From NCBI RefSeq assembly GCF_002979865.1, contig NZ_PCPZ01000003.1:62001-126000 (forward strand): 64,000 nt of DNA, given 5' to 3'. This document shows, one piece after another, positions 57,872-64,000 of the stretch. Made by a program: the position numbers and the translations under genes. This DNA is from Arthrobacter sp. MYb214 (lineage in GTDB: Bacteria; Actinomycetota; Actinomycetes; Actinomycetales; Micrococcaceae). Under the pieces are notes generated by a model. That model was not told where the DNA came from, did not search any database, and saw nothing but the letters and a program-made list of their open reading frames with translations. How positions within the stretch are numbered: the first letter of the stretch is position 1; every line of letters starts with the position of its first letter.

Positions 57872-58505
57872 GGATACCTCGCGGGGTAGTCAGTCGGCCA
57901 ATGCCGAGCAAAATCAAATCAAGAATGAGCGCCAGGATCACGACGCCAACTACGCCGGTGATCACGGATTCCAGGGAGTTCGCGCCGCCCAGACGCGAGA
58001 GTCCTTGGAAGATGAACCCGCCGAGGCCAGGACCCAGGGCGTAGGAGACCACTGCGGCGACGCCCATCACCATCTGGGCTGAAATTCGTACGCCAGTCAG
58101 GATCACCGGCCAAGCTATGGGAATTTCTACTGATATCAGAGTCTTCAGCCGGCTCATGCCGATGCCGCGCGCTGACTCGATAATGGTTGGTTCGATGTTG
58201 TTCAGCCCAACGATCGCGTTGCGCAGAATTGGCAGGGCGGCGAAGAACGTCACCACGATGACTGCCGGAGTAACCCCGAAGCCCACGGGGACAATAAGCA
58301 AACCGATCAGGGCAAAGGACGGAATAGTCAGGCCGATGGCGCTAATGCCGTTAGCCAAGCCTGATAGGGGCTTGTTGCGGTATACCAATACGGCAATCAG
58401 CACAGCAATAATTGTCGCCAGGATCAAGCACTGCGCGACTAGCGAGAAGTGCTGCCACGAGGCGAAGAGGATATGGCGAGATCGCTCGCCAAAAAAGTCA
58501 CCCAC
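57864..58505 (-). CDS. Osmoprotectant ABC transporter permease, 213 aa
   Basis: First gene of the operon. Membrane permease with the docking loop NIEPTIIESARGIGMSRLKTLISVEIPIAWPVILTG and upstream SGLANGISAIGLTIPSFALIGLLIVPVGFG, characteristic of OpuCB-type permeases. GLGGFIFQGL near residue 165 is also conserved. Ends overlapping the ATPase gene. The 220-bp intergenic region to the divergent FAH-family gene should hold the promoter, possibly osmotically controlled; no operator was recognised. Confidence 0.88.
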   Translation of the reverse strand: MGDFFGERSRHILFASWQHFSLVAQCLILATIIAVLIAVLVYRNKPLSGLANGISAIGLTIPSFALIGLLIVPVGFGVTPAVIVVTFFAALPILRNAIVGLNNIEPTIIESARGIGMSRLKTLISVEIPIAWPVILTGVRISAQMVMGVAAVVSYALGPGLGGFIFQGLSRLGGANSLESVITGVVGVVILALILDLILLGIGRLTTPRGIRV

Positions 58506-58725
58506 ATTAAAACCTGCTTCACTTTAGTTTCGTATCTAGATCGTTATTTCAAGACTGGTCTCTGGGACCGTAGCTTGCCATGAGTTTAGCCGGGTCAGCG
58601 GAGCATGGCCAAGCCACGTTTTCCAGATCAAAGCTCTGGCTCGGCCGTATTTAAGGCCAATTGCTATCAATTGCCGATCACGAAATATGGTGCACTTTCA
58701 GCGAGAAGTGTAGTGAGATAGATTC

Positions 58726-59583
58726 ATGAAACTTGCAACGCTCCGCCTCGCCAGCGAACCAGGCCATACCACCGCTGCTGTCATTGAAGATGGCCGCGCC
58801 TACTACTTGGACAATCTCGATTCAGTGCAGCGTTTCCTGCGTCTTGATGACGCAACTCAGCAAGAAGTAGTTGCTCGCGCTTTGGTGGGTGATTCCATCG
58901 CCGAGGGCGAAGCCGACTACGCTCCGCTGATCCCCAAGCCGGAGAAAATCTACTGCATCGGTTTGAACTACAAGACGCATGCGGCCGAGGTCGGCGAAGA
59001 CCTGCCGAAGTATCCGACGGTGTTCGCGAAGTTCGCTTCCACCCTATGCGGCGCCAAGGACACCATCGAAATTCCAGTGGAAGACCACCGGGTGGACTAC
59101 GAAGCAGAGCTGGCTATCATTATCGGCAAGCCGGGTCGCCGCATCAGCCAGGAGGATGCTGCCGCGCATATTGCCGGCTACGCCGTGGCCAGCGATGTGT
59201 CGATGCGCGGCTACCAGGGCCGCACCCAAGAGTGGCTGCAGGGCAAGATCTGGGATCGTTCCACTCCCCTGGGCCCGTGGCTCGTGACCCCGGATGAGCT
59301 GGATCCCGCCGCCCGCATTACCAGCACGGTCAATGGCACCGTGGTGCAGGACGAACAGATCGATGATCTGATTTTCTCGGCTGACGCCTTGGTTTCCTAC
59401 CTCTCGACATTCAATGAATTGCAGCCAGGCGACGTCATCCTGACGGGTACGCCCTCTGGTGTTGCGTTAGGCCGCCGCGACGAGAATGGGCGTCACCCGT
59501 GGCTCAAGCACGGCGATTCACTTGAAACTTCGATCGAAGGCCTGGGTACCTCTGCGGTAGTTTTCAACGCGCCGCAGAACTGA
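58726..59583 (+). CDS. Fumarylacetoacetate-hydrolase-family protein, 285 aa
   Basis: FAH fold. KIYCIGLNYKTHAAEVGEDLPKYPTVFAKF is the family signature, followed by the metal ligands in RVDYEAELAIIIGKPGRRIS (Glu-x-Glu) and VASDVSMRGYQG (Asp), and the C-terminal LQPGDVILTGTPSGVALGR. Such enzymes hydrolyse acylpyruvates or decarboxylate and isomerise homoprotocatechuate-pathway acids. The particular substrate is not evident, and no aromatic-degradation genes adjoin it. Only weak ribosome-site sequence (AGTGAGAT) precedes the ATG. A terminator follows. Confidence 0.85.
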   Translation: MKLATLRLASEPGHTTAAVIEDGRAYYLDNLDSVQRFLRLDDATQQEVVARALVGDSIAEGEADYAPLIPKPEKIYCIGLNYKTHAAEVGEDLPKYPTVFAKFASTLCGAKDTIEIPVEDHRVDYEAELAIIIGKPGRRISQEDAAAHIAGYAVASDVSMRGYQGRTQEWLQGKIWDRSTPLGPWLVTPDELDPAARITSTVNGTVVQDEQIDDLIFSADALVSYLSTFNELQPGDVILTGTPSGVALGRRDENGRHPWLKHGDSLETSIEGLGTSAVVFNAPQN

Positions 59584-59599
59584 TATTCCTTGTCGCTTC

Positions 59600-59633
59600 C
59601 GGGGGCCTGTCCGCATTGGCGGGCGGGCCCCCG
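59600..59633 (+). terminator. Terminator after the FAH-family gene
   Basis: cgggggcc and ggcccccg form an 8-bp GC-rich stem around a loop with further complementarity; 17 bp after the stop. Confidence 0.6.
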
Positions 59634-59664
59634 AGGCGTTAAGCCCCGTTCCCAATTTTGCTAT

Positions 59665-59679
59665 TGAGACTCATTCTCA
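59665..59679. promoter_or_regulatory. Candidate Zur box upstream of the CobW-like gene
   Basis: TGAGACTCATTCTCA, an imperfect palindrome with TGAGA and TCTCA ends, matches 11 of 15 positions of TGAAAATCATTTTCA, the actinobacterial Zur-site form. It is 16 bp upstream of the start codon of a gene that is classically Zur-regulated with the zinc-free L36 paralogue. Confidence 0.65.
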
Positions 59680-59694
59680 TATAAGCTTGAACGC

Positions 59695-60756
59695 GTGAAT
59701 CTCATCGTTCTCTCCGCACTTGATACTTCCAGCCGCGACTCCGGCCTCAGCCACCTGGGACACCACCATCCTGACGCCGTCATCTTGCGCTATGACTTCG
59801 TCGACGGCAATCGGCTGGTGCGCCACGTCTCCGGATCTGCAGCCGCAGAACATGCCGAAACCGTTCTTGGGCACCCCTGCATCGGCTGTGCCACGAAGTT
59901 CGAGATCCTGCCGACGATCCAACGCCTGGCCCCCGAAGATTCCGAGGCCACAATGATCCTGGCGTTGCCCGCCACATGGCATAGCGGAACAGTGCTGGAC
60001 ATGCTCGGAGCAAAGCTCGAACCACTGGAAATCCGGATCAGCAGCATCGTCTTGTCCCTGGATCCCTCCGAATTGGAAAACCAGATGTGGGACCGGCACA
60101 CCCTCTGGGAATCGGGATTCAACGCCATGGAACGCGATGCGAGGACGTCGGGAGAGTTCTTCTTCACCGAATTAATGCAGGCAGATACCCTCATTCCGGT
60201 CGAAGGCCTGGAAACCCAGCTGCTCGAAAGCGCCACCGGTCCACGACGCGCTGGCGGCGCCGACTATGAAGCCGGCCTCGAATTAGCTCGGCAGATGGCA
60301 CCGCATGCGCATATCTGCGTGCACGAAGAAGGACTCGGCTCCTTCCACCCCGGAGCAGCGCGCCAACGCACCAGGGCCGGGCACCTGCCGCGAACAGCAA
60401 CCAATGCCCGCACTGCGCCGATCCGCCTGCATGCCGAACGTCCGCTTCATCCCGAGCGCTTCCGCAAAGCCCTGCCGTCCCTGGCTGAATCCTGCACCTG
60501 CATCCGCGGAATCCTCTGGGTGGCTAGTGCCCTCAGCGAGCGCGTCGCCATCGGCGGAGCCGGTCCGCGCATCTGGATGGAAAACACCGGCGCGTGGAAT
60601 TCGAATATCGCCGTCTCGGAATTGCTGCTCTACGGATCCGAACACGAAGCTTCGCAGATCGAGACGGTCTTCGAGCAATGCCAGGTCACCGAAGAAGAAC
60701 TCAAGGACCTGTTCAGCTCCGCACATCATGAAGGAGGTGAATGGCATGAAAGTTAG
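59695..60756 (+). CDS. CobW C-terminal-domain (COG0523-like) zinc-homeostasis protein, 353 aa
   Basis: GTG start at 59695. The usual GTPase P-loop is not present: the corresponding stretch is [20 protein letters not shown], lacking the Gly-x4-Gly-Lys-Ser/Thr pattern. The metal-binding type segment [20 protein letters not shown] (Cys62-x2-Cys65) is kept. The C-terminal half is a CobW_C domain with [36 protein letters not shown] and WMENTGAWN. In actinobacteria such degenerate COG0523 proteins accompany alternative ribosomal proteins under Zur. It overlaps the L36 gene by 11 bp. Probable zinc allocation factor; activity without a P-loop is unclear. Confidence 0.78.
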   Translation: MNLIVLSALDTSSRDSGLSHLGHHHPDAVILRYDFVDGNRLVRHVSGSAAAEHAETVLGHPCIGCATKFEILPTIQRLAPEDSEATMILALPATWHSGTVLDMLGAKLEPLEIRISSIVLSLDPSELENQMWDRHTLWESGFNAMERDARTSGEFFFTELMQADTLIPVEGLETQLLESATGPRRAGGADYEAGLELARQMAPHAHICVHEEGLGSFHPGAARQRTRAGHLPRTATNARTAPIRLHAERPLHPERFRKALPSLAESCTCIRGILWVASALSERVAIGGAGPRIWMENTGAWNSNIAVSELLLYGSEHEASQIETVFEQCQVTEEELKDLFSSAHHEGGEWHES

Positions 60757-60868
60757 GAATTCCATCCGCGCACTGAAGAAGGCGCCCGGCTCCCAGGTGG
60801 TCAGAAGACGAGGTCGCGTCTTCGTGATCAACAAGCAAAATCCGCGCATGAAAGCGCGGCAGGGCTGA
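60746..60868 (+). CDS. rpmJ: 50S ribosomal protein L36, zinc-free (type B) paralogue, 40 aa
   Basis: ATG at 60746, preceded by AAGGAGGTGA at 60730-60739. The 40 residues [40 protein letters not shown] have none of the cysteines that bind zinc in ordinary L36, so it is the C-minus paralogue that replaces the zinc form when zinc is scarce. It overlaps the end of the CobW-like gene by 11 bp, so both belong to one transcript, under the candidate Zur box at 59665. A UUCG-loop terminator follows. Confidence 0.92.
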   Translation: MKVRNSIRALKKAPGSQVVRRRGRVFVINKQNPRMKARQG

Positions 60869-60877
60869 AGCCCGGAA

Positions 60878-60911
60878 ATTGCCGGCGTCCACTTCGGTGG
60901 ATGCCGGCAAT
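60878..60911 (+). terminator. UUCG-tetraloop terminator after L36
   Basis: attgccggcgtccac, loop ttcg, gtggatgccggcaat: 15-bp stem capped by a stable UUCG loop, 9 bp after the stop codon. Confidence 0.82.
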
Positions 60912-61095
60912 GCAGCAGCCAGCCCGAGCCCCGGGCCTGATCGTGAAATAAAGTTAAGAAACCGGACATGGCATCCGCCAGCGCGCTTTGTGACACAGTT
61001 CTCCCCTTGCCATATGATGGCACTCACATAAGGGGATCGGCTTCTCGCCTGAAACTCTTCATCATCAGTCACTCGCACATAAGGATATTGAGTCC

Positions 61096-62586
61096 ATGGA
61101 CGCTTTGGGCGATCTCTTCGGGGACATCTCCTCCGTCATTTGGGGACCGTTTGTCCTCATCCCGCTACTTTTGGGTACTGGCCTGTACCTGACCATCCGC
61201 TTGGGTGGCCTGCAATTCTTCAAGCTCGCTGCCGCATTGCGCCTTGGCCTGCTCAAGCGCAAGGATGCCGAGGCAGAAGGCGACATCTCGCAATTCCAGG
61301 CACTGACCACAGCGCTGGCGGCCACTGTCGGAACCGGTAACATCGTCGGTGTCGCAACCGCCATCGGCATCGGCGGCCCAGGTGCCCTGTTCTGGATGTG
61401 GGTCACCGGCCTGCTGGGCATGGCATCGAAGTACACCGAGGCCTATCTCGGCGTGCGTTACCGCGGCACCGACGCCGCAGGCGAAAAGTCCGGCGGTCCG
61501 CAGTACTACCTGGAACGCGGCATCAAGGGTCCGCTGGGCAAGTTCCTGGCCCTGTTCTTCGCCATCGCCGCCACCCTGGCCTGCTTCGGCATCGGCAACA
61601 TGACCCAGGGCAACTCCATCGCCCTGAACTTGGAGAATTCGTTCCACGTCACCCCATGGGTTACCGGTGTCGTGCTGACCGTGCTGTCGATCGCTGTCCT
61701 GGTCGGCGGCATCAAGTCCATCGGCCGTGTCACCGCTGGATTCGTTCCGGTCATGATCGTCTTCTACGTGGCCGCATCGATCTACATCCTGATCGCTAAC
61801 GTCGGCGGCATTCCTGCAGCTTTCGGCGAGATCTTCACCGACGCCTTCACCGGCACTTCCGCTGTTGGCGGCTTCGTCGGCTCGGCCATCATCATCGCTG
61901 TCCAGTACGGTGTTGCCCGCGGCATCTTCTCCAACGAATCCGGCATGGGTTCGGCTGCTATCGCTGCCGCGTCGGCACAGACCACCCACCCGGTTCGCCA
62001 GGGCCTGGTCTCCATGACCCAGACCTTCATCGACACCATCATCGTTGTTACCTGCACCGGCCTGGTCATCATCACCACCGGCACCTGGAAGGTGATCGAT
62101 GAATCCACCGGCGAGCAGATCTCCGCTGCGTTGATGACCGGCCAGGCTTTCACCCACGGCCTGCCTGGTGAATGGGGCCACTGGATCGTGACCATCGGAC
62201 TGGTCATGTTCGCCTTCTCCACTATCTTGGGCTGGAGCTACTACGGCGAGCGCAACATCGAGCGCCTCTTCGGCCGCAAGCTCGTGATGCCATTCCGCAT
62301 CGTCTTCTCGCTGGTAGTCTACGTAGGCTGCACCACCGAGCTGACCGCCGTTTGGAACTTCTCGGACATGATGAACGGCCTGATGGCGCTGCCGAACCTG
62401 ATCGGCCTACTGATCCTCTCGGGCATGGTGGCTCGCGAAACCCACTGGTACCTCAAGCATGACCCGAAGCTGGAAGCCAACAAGGCGCAGATCGAGGACT
62501 TCATGAATGATCGTCCGGGTTGGGCTGAATGGAAGGCTGGCGACGTCGTCGGTTCCTCTCGCAACCGCGGTGCCCACGAGGCATAG
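61096..62586 (+). CDS. Alanine/glycine:cation symporter family protein, 496 aa
   Basis: AGCS-family sodium or proton amino acid symporter with about eleven helices. FQALTTALAATVGTGNIVGVATAIGIGGPGALFWMW is the family signature region (given in two overlapping parts around residues 75-110), ASKYTEAYLGVRYR follows, and AIIIAVQYGVARGIFSNESGMGSAAIAAAS around 275 is the second conserved signature. Usual length. A large intergenic region with AAGGATAT about 10 nt upstream of the ATG precedes it. It imports alanine, glycine or serine with a cation. A strong terminator follows. Confidence 0.92.
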   Translation: MDALGDLFGDISSVIWGPFVLIPLLLGTGLYLTIRLGGLQFFKLAAALRLGLLKRKDAEAEGDISQFQALTTALAATVGTGNIVGVATAIGIGGPGALFWMWVTGLLGMASKYTEAYLGVRYRGTDAAGEKSGGPQYYLERGIKGPLGKFLALFFAIAATLACFGIGNMTQGNSIALNLENSFHVTPWVTGVVLTVLSIAVLVGGIKSIGRVTAGFVPVMIVFYVAASIYILIANVGGIPAAFGEIFTDAFTGTSAVGGFVGSAIIIAVQYGVARGIFSNESGMGSAAIAAASAQTTHPVRQGLVSMTQTFIDTIIVVTCTGLVIITTGTWKVIDESTGEQISAALMTGQAFTHGLPGEWGHWIVTIGLVMFAFSTILGWSYYGERNIERLFGRKLVMPFRIVFSLVVYVGCTTELTAVWNFSDMMNGLMALPNLIGLLILSGMVARETHWYLKHDPKLEANKAQIEDFMNDRPGWAEWKAGDVVGSSRNRGAHEA

Positions 62587-62599
62587 GCACCGCAAGCTA

Positions 62600-62649
62600 A
62601 AAGAACCCGTTCAGCATCTGATTGATTCCAGATGCTGAACGGGTTCTTT
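62600..62649. terminator. Strong bidirectional terminator
   Basis: aaagaacccgttcagcatct and its complement, a stem of about 21 bp around an 8-nt loop, flanked by A on one side and TTT on the other, between convergent genes. Confidence 0.88.
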
Positions 62650-62672
62650 GCTGTTGGAAGACAGCTAAAGGC

Positions 62673-63518
62673 TTAGGCGTTCCACAGGCCGTAGGAGTCG
62701 GCCAGGTCGGCGATCTTCTGGGCACGGGCCAGACGCGGCAGGTATGAGCCATCGCCCACCGAAGCGCCGGCGGCGTGCGCTTCGAGCAGTTCCATGGCCC
62801 AAGACAGCTCGTCTTCGCTGGGTGCCAACGCGGCGTTAATGCCATCTACGTGATCGGTGGACAACGACAGCTTGCCGGTCATGCCCATGGAGGCGGTGAT
62901 GCGGGTTTCTTCGGTCACCTTGGCGGCATCGGCACCTGCCGGTGGAGGTCCGTCGATAGCGCCAGGCAGCTTGCCTACACGCGAAGCGATCACGAGCCGG
63001 CCGCGTGCGTAGGCCAGTGCCATCGGGTCGTCGGAGACGCCCGTGTCCTTGCGGAAGTCGTTGATGCCGAACGCCAGGCGGAAGGTACCCGGGGCCGAAG
63101 CGATCTGCGTGGCGTTCTCGATACCCAAAGCGGTTTCGATCAAGGCCAGGACCGGAGTGCCCGCGCGCAGCCTCATCGCGCTGTAGGTAACCTGTTCAGG
63201 CTGCTCGGTCATGGCCAGCATGATTCCACGCAGGCCGGGAGTTCCCGACAGCGCGGCAAGGTCATCGGCCCAGAAATCAGTGTCAATGCCGTTGACGCGC
63301 ACCCACGCAGTCATGCCATTGGACAGTGCGCGCACTACGTTATCGCGAGCCTGGATCTTCTGGTCGTCAGGAACGGCAGCTTCCATATCAAAAATCACCG
63401 AGTCCGCTTCACAAGCCAGCGAAGGAGCGAAAGTTTCCTCCTTGGCCGCATTGACCAAGAGCCAGGAACGGGACAATTTTGCAGGAAGAGCCGCAGCTCG
63501 ACGATTTCGGAATGCCAT
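62673..63518 (-). CDS. HpcH/HpaI aldolase or citrate-lyase-beta family protein, 281 aa
   Basis: The start at 63518 (MAFRNRRAAALPAKLSRSWLLVNA) precedes the first barrel strand. ADSVIFDMEAAVPDDQKIQARDNV carries the metal-ligand Asp/Glu loop of CitE, WVRVNGIDTDFWADDLA follows, with LALIETALGIENATQIA (Glu metal ligand) and LAFGINDFRKDTG near 165. Alanine/glycine-rich C-terminus. Such proteins cleave or form beta-hydroxyacyl-CoA or malyl-CoA-type substrates; L-malyl-CoA and citramalyl-CoA lyases are alternatives. No partner subunits are adjacent. Confidence 0.85.
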   Translation of the reverse strand: MAFRNRRAAALPAKLSRSWLLVNAAKEETFAPSLACEADSVIFDMEAAVPDDQKIQARDNVVRALSNGMTAWVRVNGIDTDFWADDLAALSGTPGLRGIMLAMTEQPEQVTYSAMRLRAGTPVLALIETALGIENATQIASAPGTFRLAFGINDFRKDTGVSDDPMALAYARGRLVIASRVGKLPGAIDGPPPAGADAAKVTEETRITASMGMTGKLSLSTDHVDGINAALAPSEDELSWAMELLEAHAAGASVGDGSYLPRLARAQKIADLADSYGLWNA

Positions 63519-64000
63519 ACGTCCTACACTACTCACTTGGCCCTCCAAGCTTCCACTGGCCATGTACAGTATTTGCTTCAAGTGAACCAAAAGGCGCGGA
63601 ATGCAGCGCTGGAGCAGTCCTGTTACGCATTGCCAAGATGGGCCGGGTCATCTTCTGCGCGGTAGAGCTGAACATGGATGCAGTGTTGCCCGTGGTGCTT
63701 CCCGGCTCCCGCGTTCCGCCATTTCCGAAGTCCAATTGCAGGTGGGACATACGGGTATTGATCTTCGGTGGTACTGATTCTCCAGATCAACCGCCTCCCG
63801 CTAATTCCATTTGCCGGAACCGGAGGATTTCCTTCGCACAATTTCCCGCGGCTTTATTTTCGGGTACATGCCGCCACCCTGCGGTCCAGCAGCATCCAAA
63901 TGCCCCATTCAAGTGCAGGTTCTGCCCATCTGGCTACTGCGCGAAGCAGCGGGCTGCCTGCCCGAATCCAGTGGCGTATAACCAATTTCACAACTGTTAA
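63519..64000. other. Right end of the window, no supported gene
   Basis: One plus-strand frame stays open from about 63479 to the window edge, but its composition (many Pro, Cys, Arg, no recognisable motif) is not protein-like. It overlaps the start region of the HpcH-like gene, whose promoter should be here. A gene beginning beyond 64000 cannot be excluded. Confidence 0.4.

Noticed and set aside
1-64000. CRISPR arrays, prophage, transposases, toxin-antitoxin or defence clusters
   Set aside because: No regularly spaced direct repeats, integrase or transposase motifs were seen. The SNF2-family ATPase stands alone without defence partners, so I do not call it a defence system.

Overview
The window reads as a 64 kb stretch of a high-GC actinobacterial chromosome, most likely a member of the Micrococcaceae (Arthrobacter or Glutamicibacter type). 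This rests on codon use, frequent GTG starts, ATGA or GTGA gene overlaps, an actinobacterial SAM-IV type riboswitch and a Zur-linked CobW-like/L36 pair. No rRNA, tRNA, CRISPR array, insertion sequence or prophage was recognised. Genus and product names come from reading motifs only; no database search was run.

Layout. 1-6 kb: the end of a LapA-like gene, small membrane proteins, an Lrp/AsnC regulator, and a ferredoxin, ferredoxin reductase and MFS operon without its oxygenase. 5.1-23.9 kb: a large sugar or sugar-acid catabolic region. It holds a BadF-type kinase, a sugar-binding lipoprotein, a LacI repressor, a translationally coupled set (Gfo/Idh/MocA oxidoreductase, DUF993 aldolase-like protein, TIM-barrel isomerase), a Gfo/Idh/MocA-DUF6807 fusion, an M24-fold protein without the usual metal ligands, a uronate-dehydrogenase-like enzyme, another Gfo/Idh/MocA protein, two ABC permeases, two enolase-superfamily dehydratases and a GntR regulator. 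Near-identical LacI-type operators precede the binding protein, the lacI/oxidoreductase divergent promoter and the permeases, so these separated units look like one regulon.

23.9-35.5 kb: GntP gluconate permease, then a D-glucarate/galactarate unit: TctCBA transporter with a universal stress protein, divergent LysR regulator, kdgD, alpha-ketoglutarate semialdehyde dehydrogenase and gudD, followed by an AEC transporter. With the upstream galactarate dehydratase and uronate-dehydrogenase-like gene, the window encodes a plausible route from uronates and aldarates to 2-oxoglutarate.

36-45.9 kb: secreted subtilase, LigB-type dioxygenase, MarR regulator, SNF2-family ATPase, an OsmC-like protein behind a SAM-IV type riboswitch, and an idonate/gluconate 5-dehydrogenase pair. 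46-51.5 kb: lactate utilisation (LldR-like regulator, LldP, LutABC) with three copies of the operator TGGTC-N-GACCA. 51.5-64 kb: an IclR remnant, MFS transporter, small membrane protein, YceI protein sharing an operator-like motif with the dioxygenase gene, an OpuC-type osmoprotectant ABC operon, a fumarylacetoacetate-hydrolase-family protein, a Zur-box-preceded CobW-like gene with zinc-free ribosomal protein L36, an alanine/glycine symporter and an HpcH/CitE-type lyase.

The most novel material is the LacI-controlled 5-23 kb region, whose substrate cannot be named from sequence, followed by the riboswitch-controlled OsmC gene and the shared 12-bp operator of the dioxygenase and YceI genes.
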